Shown: piece after piece, positions 18,415 through 26,500 of the stretch
How the letters are laid out: each line of letters starts with the position of its first letter
How positions within the stretch are numbered: position 1 is the first letter of the stretch
Assembly: GCA_963783945.1 (NCBI GenBank)
Contig: CAWAPS010000006.1
Location: forward strand, 248,001 to 312,000
Source: CAWAPS01 sp963783945
GTDB lineage: Bacteria; Actinomycetota; Acidimicrobiia; Acidimicrobiales; Palsa-688
Direction of reading: 5' to 3'
DNA: 64,000 nucleotides
The notes under the pieces: generated by a model
Told to the model about the DNA's origin: nothing
What the model saw: the letters and a program-made list of their open reading frames with translations, nothing else
The model's database searches: none
Position numbers and translations under genes: made by a program

Positions 18415-19332
18415 ATGACAAAGGCCGATGTCCTCGGACAAGGAATGACCAACTGGGGTCGATGGGGCGAAGACGACGAACGGGGCGCCATCAACCTGAT
18501 CACCCCGGAAATGCTCAAGCGGGCGGCGGCTTGCGTCCGGACGGGCCGGGCTTATCCGCTAGGCATCCCCATCCAGGCCGACGGAGTTCCCATCTTCGAT
18601 TACCGGGGCCGGCCCATGCGTCTGACCCTCCAGGACAGCACCGACGAACCGATGTACACCGAGGCCTTCGGTGCCGCCCCGGGCACGGGAGCGCACGAGG
18701 ACGTGCTGGTCTTCGCGTCGCACACCACGTCGCACATGGACGCCCTGATCCATGTCTACGAGGATGGTCATCACTACAACGGGGTACCGGCCGCAGCCAT
18801 GCGGGCTCAGGCCGGCGCGACGAAGCTCGGGATCGAAAAGGTAGGCGGTTTCGCCGCCCGAGGGGTGCTGCTCGACATGGTTCGGTACTTCGGCGAGGGG
18901 GATTGGGTCGAGCCCGGTCGCAAGATCACCGGCAACGATCTGGCCGGCGCCTGCGCCGCCCAGGGAGTGGAGGTGACAGCGGGCGACGTAGTGCTGGTGC
19001 GAACCGGTTACCTCCAGATGTGGTACGCCAAAGACGGCGACTACGGTCCAGGAATGCCCGGGATAGGCCTAGACGGCGCGGTCTGGCTGGCGGCTCGGGA
19101 CGTCGTGGCCGTGGGATCGGATAACGCCGCGGTCGAGGCCTTGCCCTTCGACGGGGGCGATTTCCTCGCTGTGCACAAACTGCTGCTGGTGCGCCTCGGG
19201 ATCTACCTGCTCGAGTTTCTCGACCTGTCGCAGCCGGCCCGCGACGAGGCCTGGGAGGGCCTGCTCACCGTGGCGCCACTAAAGGTAACCGGCGCCACGG
19301 GCAGCCCGGTGAACCCGATCTTCGTGGCCTGA
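18415..19332 (+). CDS. Cyclase-family (kynurenine formamidase-like) hydrolase
   Basis: 305 aa, ATG with AGGGAGCC upstream. The metal motif HTTSHMDALIH (about residues 103-113) is a variant of HxGTHxDAPxH of the PF04199 cyclases, in which the usual Gly is Thr. LVRTGY and GSDNAAVEALPF fit the family's C-terminal active-site loop. Members hydrolyse amides, lactones or isatin. The preceding monooxygenase may supply the substrate. Confidence 0.83.
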   Translation: MTKADVLGQGMTNWGRWGEDDERGAINLITPEMLKRAAACVRTGRAYPLGIPIQADGVPIFDYRGRPMRLTLQDSTDEPMYTEAFGAAPGTGAHEDVLVFASHTTSHMDALIHVYEDGHHYNGVPAAAMRAQAGATKLGIEKVGGFAARGVLLDMVRYFGEGDWVEPGRKITGNDLAGACAAQGVEVTAGDVVLVRTGYLQMWYAKDGDYGPGMPGIGLDGAVWLAARDVVAVGSDNAAVEALPFDGGDFLAVHKLLLVRLGIYLLEFLDLSQPARDEAWEGLLTVAPLKVTGATGSPVNPIFVA

Positions 19333-19463
19333 ACCAGACCCGGAGACCCCCGGTCCCGCAGGACTGCCACTCTGGCGGGCCGCAGCCTCCTTCGGCCAGG
19401 ACCCCTCGGATAGTCGCTCCAATCAGTGGAAGGGTCGGATGCCGAGATCAGATGGTGCAGCCC

Positions 19464-20255
19464 TCATGCCATGTGCACTCCGCCGTTGGGGCGGAGCACC
19501 TGTCCGGTAATGAACCGCGACGCGTCAGCGGCGAGAAACAGCATCGTCCACGCGATGTCCCGGGGCTCGCCGATGATGCCGAGCGGGGAGCGCGCCGCAA
19601 TGGGCGCGATGGTGTCGGCTCGTCTTTGCTCGTCGACTGAGCCGTCACTGCCCCTCCAGACCCGGCTCGTCATGCCCGTCTCGACGTACCCGGGCGCCAC
19701 CGAGTTGACCCGAACGCCGGAGGGCCCGAGCTCGGCCGCCGCGACCCGGCTGAGCTGCATGACCCCGGCCTTGGCCACCCCGTACATGGAAACCGTGGGC
19801 GCTGGTGTCTCGCCGCCCGAGGAAGCCACGTTGACGATCGAGCCCCGTTTGGCCGCCGACATGGCCCGCCCGGCCGCGGCTGTTCCCCAGAACACTCCCT
19901 TGAGGTTGACCGCCAGGATGGCGTCGAGGTCCTCCTCGGTGGCATCCACGACCAACGAGTTCCTGATGATACCGGCGACGTTCGCCCATACGTCGAGCCG
20001 GCCGGTCGACCGGAGTGCAGCTTGGGCCAGTTCGTCCACCGACGACTTGTCACTCACGTCGGTCGGCACCACCAGGGCATCGGGCACGCGTGCCGCCACT
20101 TCCTCCAGTGCCTCGGCCTTGACATCGGCGAGTACCACTTTGGCCCCGGCCTCGGCGTAAGTGACCGCGGTCTCCCGGCCGATGCCAGACGCCGCCCCCG
20201 TTACCACCGCCGTGCGCCCCTCGAGGGAAAAGGCTGATACGACAGCGTCGTCCAC
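19464..20255 (-). CDS. Short-chain dehydrogenase/reductase
   Basis: 263 aa from GTG. A classical SDR: TGAASGIGRE for NAD(P), Asp in VVLADVKAE suggesting NAD preference, catalytic Ser in NVASSGGE and YGVAK for Tyr/Lys, and a C-terminal RFITGQVLRPNGG. It starts one base after the stop of the upstream LLM remnant, so it was probably the second gene of an operon whose first gene is now a deletion product. Confidence 0.9.
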   Translation of the reverse strand: MDDAVVSAFSLEGRTAVVTGAASGIGRETAVTYAEAGAKVVLADVKAEALEEVAARVPDALVVPTDVSDKSSVDELAQAALRSTGRLDVWANVAGIIRNSLVVDATEEDLDAILAVNLKGVFWGTAAAGRAMSAAKRGSIVNVASSGGETPAPTVSMYGVAKAGVMQLSRVAAAELGPSGVRVNSVAPGYVETGMTSRVWRGSDGSVDEQRRADTIAPIAARSPLGIIGEPRDIAWTMLFLAADASRFITGQVLRPNGGVHMA

Positions 20256-20256
20256 T

Positions 20257-20577
20257 TTAAACCCTCACCGTTCCGTCGACGCGATGCCCTCGCGCTTCGA
20301 GCTTCGGGATGACGTTGTGGGCCAATAGCTCGAGGCCCCGCATGATCTTGTCGTGCGGCAGGTCTCCGAACTGCACATAGCACGGCGACGCCGACCGACC
20401 GTCCCGGAAATGGTGTTCGACGACCCAAACGGTATTGAATCCCAGCTTGTCGGCGTATTGAATCTCGGCAATGGCCTCGTCATAAGTTCGCTGCTCGGCG
20501 TCGCGCTGCCCGTAGGGGTGGGGCAGCTGCCACGGCTTGGTCTTCGGTGCGAACTCGTAGAGCAGGTCCAGTTTCAC
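20257..20577 (-). pseudogene. LLM oxidoreductase remnant with a large in-frame internal deletion
   Basis: 106 aa from GTG behind GAGAGAGGG. Residues 1-65 match the N-terminus of the intact LLM proteins at 30.7 and 56.0 kb (VKLDLLYEF, then VWVVEHHFRDGRSASP). Residues 66-106 match their C-terminus (QFGDLPHDKIMRGLELL, VIPKLEARGHRV). About 270 residues between, including most of the barrel, are missing and the frame is kept. The product could not form a TIM barrel. The RBS and both ends look intact. Confidence 0.85.
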
Positions 20578-20637
20578 CGCTCGCCCTCTCTCTTTTGCAT
20601 TGATGAAGGATTTTTCGTTGGAATCGATTATAAGGTT

Positions 20638-21414
20638 ATGGCACGCCCCGCCCTCTCCGCCACCCGAGCCGTTACCGTGCTGAACTTCCTTGCTGCCCAC
20701 GCCGCCGAGGAGTTCACTCTGTCCGATCTGGCCATCCGGCTCGAAATAAATCTGGCGTCCGCCCATGCCCTCCTGGCCGTGCTGGCCGACGCCGGCTACG
20801 TCACCCGCCACCAGAGGCTGCGAACGTATTCACTCGGCCCATCCGTTGTCGCCCTCGGCCACGCCGCACTGGAACGGCATCCGGCCATCGCCCACACGTA
20901 CGAGGAAGCCCGCCGGCTGAGCGACGAGCTCGGCCTCGGGGTCGCCGTAACCGCGCTCGCCGGCGGGGACATCGTGTTCCTCGAGCGGGTGGGAGAGCAC
21001 CGGCCGCGCGACATCGGAGTGAGCGTAGGGCAGCGGGTACCCATGATTCCCCCGGTCGGGGCGGTGTTCGCGGCCTGGCACGACCCCGAACCGTGGCTGG
21101 CCCGAGCGGGTGACCGTAAAGGGATGGACGCGGTTCTCACTGACGTTCGGGCCCGCGGCTGGGCGGCGGCTCTCGGCAACCCCCCAAGGACCGACTACGA
21201 GGCGCTCGCCACCCTTAACCCCCGCCGAAGCTACGACGTGGTCATGATCGCGGCTCCGGTGTTCGGGCCGGAGGGCGAGGCCATTGTCTCGCTTACCCTG
21301 TTGGGCATGGAGTCGGGGCTCTCCGCCCAGCGAGTGGTCGCCCTCGGCACGAAGGTCAGGGACGCCGGCCTGGTAGCCACCCGCCGGAGCGGGGGCCGGG
21401 CTCCGGCCGGCTAG
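20638..21414 (+). CDS. IclR-family transcriptional regulator
   Basis: 258 aa; ATG at 20638 is preceded by AAGG. The N-terminal winged HTH (FTLSDLAIRLEINLASAHALLAVLADAGYV) is followed by an IclR-type effector domain (YSLGPSVVALGHA, VFLERVGEHRP, RVPMIPPVGAVFAAW). It is divergent from the LLM remnant and SDR, 60 bases away, so it probably controlled that operon. If the operon is now broken, the regulator may be a leftover. Confidence 0.82.
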   Translation: MARPALSATRAVTVLNFLAAHAAEEFTLSDLAIRLEINLASAHALLAVLADAGYVTRHQRLRTYSLGPSVVALGHAALERHPAIAHTYEEARRLSDELGLGVAVTALAGGDIVFLERVGEHRPRDIGVSVGQRVPMIPPVGAVFAAWHDPEPWLARAGDRKGMDAVLTDVRARGWAAALGNPPRTDYEALATLNPRRSYDVVMIAAPVFGPEGEAIVSLTLLGMESGLSAQRVVALGTKVRDAGLVATRRSGGRAPAG

Positions 21415-21444
21415 CTGTTGCCGCCGTCACCGGACGAAGGCCGC

Positions 21445-22002
21445 TCAGCCGCTTTCCCGAAAGGGCGTGGACTCCAGGGGCCCACCCGCTGGGGACAGGA
21501 GATCGACATCCACCGAGAAGGTTCCCATGTCGAACGAAACCTTCAACGGACCAATCCGGCGCAACAGGCTCAGGATGAAGTCGTCCTCGCCGAGGATGTC
21601 GGCGTGCACACTGGCGATCCCGATGGCGCGGGCGGCGTCGAGCAGCGCCCGTACCAACCAGGTGCCCACGCCCCGGCACTGCCAGGCGTCCTCGACCAAG
21701 GCTGCGAGATGGGTCAGGCCGCCGGCGTCGATCGAGAGGGAGGCCAGGCCGACGCAGGAGCCGTTGCGCCAGGCGACAAGCGTTTGGTGACCGGGTCGTC
21801 CGGACAGCACCCCCCGGGTGTAGCCGACACCGTCGGTGTAGCCGTGGAATCGATGGAACAAGGTCGAACGCGAACAGCGGGCCATCATCTCCAGCACTGC
21901 GGCCGTATCCGCCGGCTGGGCCGGGACAATCTGGACCAGCCTGTCCAGAGGGCATGAAGCCCGCCTCATAAGGTTGGCATCAAGCGCGGCTTGAACCGTC
22001 AT
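21445..22002 (-). CDS. GNAT-family N-acetyltransferase
   Basis: About 185 aa from the ATG at 22002, or 174 aa from ATG 21969. IVPAQPADTAAVLEMMA opens the GNAT fold, and the acetyl-CoA loop is in AWQCRGVGTWLVRALLDAARA (Q/R-x-x-G-x-G/A type). Acceptor unknown. It diverges from a TetR gene across a paired operator; the 22002 start lies within one operator arm, so operator occupancy could block initiation directly. No Shine-Dalgarno is visible for either start. Confidence 0.78.
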   Translation of the reverse strand: MTVQAALDANLMRRASCPLDRLVQIVPAQPADTAAVLEMMARCSRSTLFHRFHGYTDGVGYTRGVLSGRPGHQTLVAWRNGSCVGLASLSIDAGGLTHLAALVEDAWQCRGVGTWLVRALLDAARAIGIASVHADILGEDDFILSLLRRIGPLKVSFDMGTFSVDVDLLSPAGGPLESTPFRESG

Positions 22003-22047
22003 GACACTCGTCATACAATGTACAGTGTGGATCATGACGAGTGTCAT
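22001..22047. promoter_or_regulatory. Paired TetR-type operators in a divergent promoter
   Basis: ATGACACTCGTCAT (22001-22014) and ATGACGAGTGTCAT (22034-22047) are exact reverse complements 19 bp apart, and each is itself a near-palindrome with arms ATGAC/GTCAT. Between them TACAAT and TACAGT could be -10 elements for either strand. The arrangement lets a TetR dimer pair shut both the GNAT gene and its own gene. Confidence 0.75.
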
Positions 22048-22061
22048 AGTCAAGAGCAAAC

Positions 22062-22751
22062 GTGAACAATCGCCGGCCTGAATCGAAGGAGCCTGTGCCC
22101 CCGCGGGAGCGGATGGTTCGCAGCGCGGCGCAGCTGATTCGCCGCCAGGGCGTCTCCGGTACCGGTATGCGCCAGATCGTCCTGGCCGCAGAGGCGCCAC
22201 GCGGGTCCCTCCAGCACTACTTCCCGGGCGGCAAAGAGGAGCTGGTGGCCGAAGCGCTGTCGTGGATGGGTGGAATCGCGGCCAGACGGGTTCGCCGTCA
22301 CCTCGAAACTCTGGACCCAGCCACCCCCGGCGTCCTCCTGTCTGCCATCGTCGACGACTGGCGAATCGATCTTGCCGCCGAGAGGTTCGCCGCCGGATGC
22401 CCCTTGGCGGCGGCCGCCGCGGACAACGCGGCCGACAGCGCCCAACTCCGGGATGTCATCAGGGAGGCATTCGACGGATGGCAAGAGCCGCTCAGTGCCG
22501 CCCTCGAGGCCCTCGGCGTGCCCGGCCGGCGGGCCCCGAACCTGGCTCTGCTCATCATCAGCGCTTTAGAGGGGGCGATCATCCTCTCCCGGATCCGAGA
22601 GGACACCCATCCCCTGGACGTGCTGGTCGCAGAGATGGGACCGGTCCTGGACAGCAGTGTCACCCGGCCCCGATCGCGTGCGGGACCCGGTCACCCGGCA
22701 CCCGGTCAACCGGAGGCCGGCCGGAAAGGGAAGGGACCAAGCGGCCGTTGA
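22062..22751 (+). CDS. TetR-family transcriptional regulator
   Basis: 229 aa from GTG. The HTH is at residues about 15-60: RMVRSAAQLIRRQGVSGTGM, then APRGSLQHYFPGGKEELVAEAL. The C-terminal domain (ERFAAGCPLAAAAADNAADS) resembles the LmrA/YxaF subgroup. The last 40 residues are a Pro/Gly/Arg-rich tail without a predicted fold. It lies 14 bp from the paired operator that it very likely binds. Confidence 0.88.
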   Translation: MNNRRPESKEPVPPRERMVRSAAQLIRRQGVSGTGMRQIVLAAEAPRGSLQHYFPGGKEELVAEALSWMGGIAARRVRRHLETLDPATPGVLLSAIVDDWRIDLAAERFAAGCPLAAAAADNAADSAQLRDVIREAFDGWQEPLSAALEALGVPGRRAPNLALLIISALEGAIILSRIREDTHPLDVLVAEMGPVLDSSVTRPRSRAGPGHPAPGQPEAGRKGKGPSGR

Positions 22752-22771
22752 GGCTGCCGGGCCCCTTCCCT
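22727..22771. terminator. Bidirectional terminator hairpin
   Basis: AGGGAAGGGACC (22727-22738) pairs with GGCCCCTTCCCT (22760-22771) at 11 of 12 positions, between convergent genes. It overlaps the last codons of the TetR gene. There is no long T-run, so strength is uncertain. Confidence 0.5.
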
Positions 22772-22780
22772 GTTCCGTGC

Positions 22781-23422
22781 TTATGAGGTCTCGAGGTTGC
22801 GCAGCGGACCGTGATCGTTCGGGAAGTTGCGGGTGCTCAGGACCTGGGTGCCGGCGTTGTGCTCGCCGTTGAACGGTGTGGTTGCGGTAGGAGTCGCCTG
22901 GCATCCGGCAGCAAAGGCGTCAGCAGGCGAGTTGAACCACACGCCCAGGTGGTACATCTGCACCGGGGGGAATGCGGGGTTCTGGGCGGCATCGGTGGGA
23001 AACACCGTGGGAGCCGGTGCCACCCCGGGGGCGACCGCGAAGGTCTCGACGCTGAACCGGCCGACGAACACGCCCGACGCCCGGCCGTACTTGTTGGTCT
23101 CGAGATCTCCCTGGTACCACGAGACGCCGAACGGAGTGTCGGGCACCTGGGTGACAAAGAAGTCGAAGTCGGTGTTCGCCGGAAGATGGCTGGCCGACAC
23201 CTTCATCACTTCGACCGGGCCCTCCGACCTGATGACGACGTGGGCTTGGGCGTTCGGCAGACAGCCCGTCTTGACCGCGGCGGCGGACCGGACCATTTGA
23301 AACGAAGCTAGAGGGACGGAAGCGTTTGCGCTTCCAGCCGTCGCCAGCCCGGCGATCGCACCGCTCGCGGCGAGAGTCGTGGCTCCGGCAGCAACCGCCA
23401 GCCTCTTCCATATGCTCTTCAT
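22781..23422 (-). CDS. Secreted protein of unknown function
   Basis: 213 aa, ATG seven bases after AGGAGGT, the strongest ribosome binding site in the window, which suggests high expression. The signal peptide (KRLAVAAGATTLAASGAIAG) ends near GSANA. The mature part has two cysteine-containing segments (VKTGCLPNAQAHVV, AAGCQATPT) that may form a disulphide, and NTDFDFFVTQVPDTPFG. A beta-sandwich is likely, but I do not recognise the family. Confidence 0.72.
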   Translation of the reverse strand: MKSIWKRLAVAAGATTLAASGAIAGLATAGSANASVPLASFQMVRSAAAVKTGCLPNAQAHVVIRSEGPVEVMKVSASHLPANTDFDFFVTQVPDTPFGVSWYQGDLETNKYGRASGVFVGRFSVETFAVAPGVAPAPTVFPTDAAQNPAFPPVQMYHLGVWFNSPADAFAAGCQATPTATTPFNGEHNAGTQVLSTRNFPNDHGPLRNLETS

Positions 23423-24112
23423 TGGGATACCTCCTGTGTTTGATTTCGGTTCGGTTGGCGACCACGGCTTGGCCCCGAAGTGGGCGCGCTGCAACCCGGT
23501 CCCGGATCGCGAAGCCGTCGTCTGGTATGTATCTCTACGGATTCCCCCGCCGCCGTAACGGGCAGCGGCCACACCTGGCGGGCGTGGTCGACGCTGACCC
23601 CGCTGCCGAGTTGGCCGTCACCCGCTACGGCTTGCTGGTGATCTCCTCCACCGGAGTATGCCTCCGGTGCCCAAGGCCCAGGCGCCTCGCAGGATTTTGC
23701 TTGATGCGAATCGTGGCGACGCTCCCTTCCTTGTGCCCTTGACTACGGGCCGACGGGTCCGTCGGTTCTCTACGAGTTGATTCTTTTGGCCAAAAGGCTT
23801 ACGGCCCGCCCGGGCGGTCTGGCCGGGTAGCTGGACGGGCGGGCTCGCGACCCGCGGGCGGGCCGGCGACCCGGGAGAACCGGGCGACCGGGCTCAGAAA
23901 CCATTTCGCGTCGCGACCGTTCGGCGGAGAGATGGGTCGCGACGCGTTCGCGGCTCCTGGTAACCACTTCGCGGCGAGATCCAGGGGTTGGGCGGGAGGT
24001 CGCGACGCGAAGTGGTCACGGGCGCCCCGAACCGAAGGGGCGGGCACCCCCACCGGCGCGGCCGGGTCAAGCCGCATCAACTAGCGCGTCCGGAGATGCC
24101 AGACTTCGGCTG
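23423..24112. other. 690-nt intergenic region with clustered inverted repeats
   Basis: No convincing gene. The first part is the promoter region of the secreted protein. Further on, AACCATTTCGCGTCGCGACC (23899-23918) is mirrored by GGTCGCGACGCGAAGTGGT (23998-24016), and partial copies GGTCGCGACGCG (23935-23946) and TAACCACTTCGCGGCGAGA (23961-23979) lie between. Frames crossing this region look non-coding. Confidence 0.6.
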
Positions 24113-24433
24113 GTGAGCTATGACCTCCTTATGACGGGCACCGGAGGGTCAGGCCGAATCGGCCGGCACTCGTGGCTGCGGGTGGCCCTGGACACGCCGG
24201 CGCTGAAGCAGACGAGCATCTACCCGGAGCTACCTGACCACGAGGGCATCGAGCTTCCGGCCTTCGGTCTCTGCTCGAGTTTCGGTCGCCCGATACTGTT
24301 CTGGCGCGCCGGCGAGGTGATCGTGAAACGCGCCCAGGATGAGTACCTTTCCGATCTCGCTGCCATTGCCAGCGCCCTCGACGCCCGGCTGGTGCACCCC
24401 GACGGCACCGAGGCCCGCTCTGGCCCCGTCTGA
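24113..24433 (+). CDS. Small hypothetical protein
   Basis: 106 aa from GTG. The sequence reads as a globular protein (IGRHSWLRVALDTPALKQTS, FWRAGEVIVKRAQDEYLSDL, ASALDARLVHPDG) with strong G/C third positions. No signal peptide or membrane segment and no motif I recognise. The ribosome binding site is weak. It stands alone between two intergenic regions. Confidence 0.55.
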   Translation: MSYDLLMTGTGGSGRIGRHSWLRVALDTPALKQTSIYPELPDHEGIELPAFGLCSSFGRPILFWRAGEVIVKRAQDEYLSDLAAIASALDARLVHPDGTEARSGPV

Positions 24434-24606
24434 TCGCTCGTAGCGACCCGCAACCCCTGCGGGGACCGCCTCACGTGAGCCCGGCCGTCGCCGCGGTGAC
24501 AGATGGCGGCCCACCGCCGGGCCGCACCTCGCCGGAGGAGGCGGTCAGGAGCGTGGCGGTTTGCATCGGCGAATGAACCCGTGCCTAGCAAGGTAGGCTC
24601 CAGGGC

Positions 24607-25617
24607 ATGAGGCGAACCAGAGTTCTGGCGGTGGCGATGGTTGCCGTCCTGGCGGTGGCGGGACTGGGGGCATGTTCGTCGAGCAAAGGCTCTTCTGCCA
24701 GCCCGTCAGACGTGCAGTCGGCCTTCAAGGCCACCGCCAACCAGTCCGTCTTGCAACTGAAGCTTTCGCTCAGTGGTAGCACTTCGGATTTCTCGAACAG
24801 TGGGAGCAGTGGCCTGACTCAGGCGCAGGAGCAGGCCATTCTGAACAGCACCCTGGACATGACCGTCGACGCCGCCAACGGCACCACACTGGCGAATGCC
24901 GGGACTGGCGGCGAGTTCGAGATGTCACTCGACGAGGGGGGCAATACCCTCGTCGATCTGCGAATCGTCGGGCAGACCCTGTACGCCCAGGTCGACATTC
25001 AGGGCCTCACCGAGGCCTATGACCTCGATTCGACCAAGGTGGCCAAGTTCCAATCGGAGCTGGAGCAGCTCGGAGGTCAGGTCGGGGGGCTCAGTGCTCT
25101 CGACAAAGGGCAATGGGTTTCACTGGATATCAACCTGATCGATCAGTTCGCCGAGACGACAGGTATAACCCTCCCTTCAGCCCCCCAGCTGGTGGCGCGG
25201 ATCGTGGGAGCATTCTTCAATTCCTTGTCTAACGGCACCAACATCCAGTCCACCGGCGGAAACACGGCCACGATGACGGTCAACGCTCAACAGCTGGTGA
25301 CCAACCTGGCTCAAGCGGTGGCCAGCACACCGGGTATGTCAACGCTCAACAAGCAGGTGAGCAGCCTGGCCAAGCGGGCGCAGGCGTCCGTCCCCGCCGA
25401 CAAGTCGGGCACCGTTGCCGTAACCCTCGGCGGGGGCATCGTGTCGAATCTGGGCCTGTCCCTGAACCAGTTCGACACCTCAAAGAAGCTGACGGGGCCG
25501 GTAAGCCTCAACATGGACGTGGCCAATGGCGGCTCGGTCTCGGCTCCTTCGGGCGCGGTGCCGATCAACCTGGCTCAGCTCCTTCACGCTTTCGCAGGAA
25601 GCGCTAGCAGTTCGTGA
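24607..25617 (+). CDS. Putative lipoprotein, LppX/LprG-like guess
   Basis: 336 aa. A lipobox signal peptide (VAVLAVAGLGAC, Cys at about 23) is followed by a Ser-rich spacer and a large, Asn/Thr/Ser-rich domain of alternating beta strands (LQLKLSLSGSTSDFSNSG, VDLRIVGQTLYAQVDIQGL, GQWVSLDINLID). That pattern resembles mycobacterial LppX/LprG-type lipid-binding lipoproteins, but this is from overall look only. Monocistronic. Confidence 0.72.
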   Translation: MRRTRVLAVAMVAVLAVAGLGACSSSKGSSASPSDVQSAFKATANQSVLQLKLSLSGSTSDFSNSGSSGLTQAQEQAILNSTLDMTVDAANGTTLANAGTGGEFEMSLDEGGNTLVDLRIVGQTLYAQVDIQGLTEAYDLDSTKVAKFQSELEQLGGQVGGLSALDKGQWVSLDINLIDQFAETTGITLPSAPQLVARIVGAFFNSLSNGTNIQSTGGNTATMTVNAQQLVTNLAQAVASTPGMSTLNKQVSSLAKRAQASVPADKSGTVAVTLGGGIVSNLGLSLNQFDTSKKLTGPVSLNMDVANGGSVSAPSGAVPINLAQLLHAFAGSASSS

Positions 25618-25620
25618 TCC

Positions 25621-25642
25621 GCCGGCCACCGATCCGGCCGGC
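25621..25642. terminator. GC-rich hairpin between convergent genes
   Basis: GCCGGCC (25621-25627) and GGCCGGC (25636-25642) form a seven-pair stem with an eight-base loop, five bases after the lipoprotein stop codon. No T-run follows. Confidence 0.45.
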
Positions 25643-25744
25643 AGCCGGTGTCGCCGTCGCTTGAGCACAACCCAGCCCTCGATCGCGAAATAACACTAAA
25701 GATCGTGGAAGGCATCATCGCTCCCGCCTCCAGTGGCGGTACGG

Positions 25745-26500
25745 TCACGAGGGCGTGTAACCGAGGGCAGCCAACCCCTCCATACTCAGGCCGAACCCGA
25801 GATCGGGAAGCACGTTTCGCTTGAGCCGTTGGGTCAGGGCCAGGCGGGTGTACCTCAGGGTGAGGAGGCTGACAGTATCGAGGTACCGGGCCAGCTCCCA
25901 CGCCCGGGGAAGGAGAGCTTCCCTCGAGAGCACCTCGTTGACCACACCGAGACGCTCGGCCTCGCGGGCAGACAGCTTCTGGTTCGTGATGAGGAAGTAA
26001 CGGCCGCGATTCTCACCGAGGATCGTCGGCCACACCGTGTGGACACCGTCGCCCGGGACGCCATGCGGGAGATGCGAAGCGTCCTGCAGGATCGTGTCCT
26101 CTGTGGCCAGGACGACGTCGCAGAGCACGGCCATCTCAGCGTGGTGGATGGCGGGTCCGTTGATCGCCGCGATCATCGGGACCTCGATGTCGAGGAGGTT
26201 CCCGATCAGTTGGCGGCCCTCGGTGAATATGGTGTCCCACGTCTCGGGGGTGAACGGCAACGTGAACCCGGACGAATCGGACGAAGCACAAAAGGTGTCG
26301 CCTGCGCCGGTGAGAATCACGACGTGGTTGTCACGGTCCCTTCCCACGTCGTGAAACAGCTCGGGCAGCTCCCGGTGGGCCGGCTCGTCCCATACCAGCG
26401 AAGATCCGTTGCCGTCGTGCAGCTTGATTTCGAGTACTCCGCCCTCGCGGCGAAGTTGCGCCCGGGTGTAGCGGTGGGCGTAGTCATCCAATCGCGTCAT
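25745..26500 (-). CDS. Crotonase-superfamily protein resembling 6-oxocamphor hydrolase
   Basis: 251 aa. The general crotonase fold is clear (VVILTGAGDTFCASSDSSGF; VPMIAAINGPAIHHAEMAVLCDVVLA). Several stretches recall 6-oxocamphor hydrolase from Rhodococcus rather than enoyl-CoA hydratases: GSSLVWDEPAHRELPELFHD, PGDGVHTVWPTILGENRGRY and VNEVLSREALLPRAWELAR. That enzyme cleaves cyclic beta-diketones by a retro-Claisen reaction and does not use CoA. The PGDG Asp and nearby His residues are kept. The start overlaps the stop of the E2 gene (ATGA). Confidence 0.8.
   Translation of the reverse strand: MTRLDDYAHRYTRAQLRREGGVLEIKLHDGNGSSLVWDEPAHRELPELFHDVGRDRDNHVVILTGAGDTFCASSDSSGFTLPFTPETWDTIFTEGRQLIGNLLDIEVPMIAAINGPAIHHAEMAVLCDVVLATEDTILQDASHLPHGVPGDGVHTVWPTILGENRGRYFLITNQKLSAREAERLGVVNEVLSREALLPRAWELARYLDTVSLLTLRYTRLALTQRLKRNVLPDLGFGLSMEGLAALGYTPS

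Noticed and set aside
23326..23742. 138-codon plus-strand frame over the secreted-protein promoter
   Set aside because: Composition is Arg/Ser/Pro-rich, it overlaps a strong gene start on the other strand, and no motif is present.
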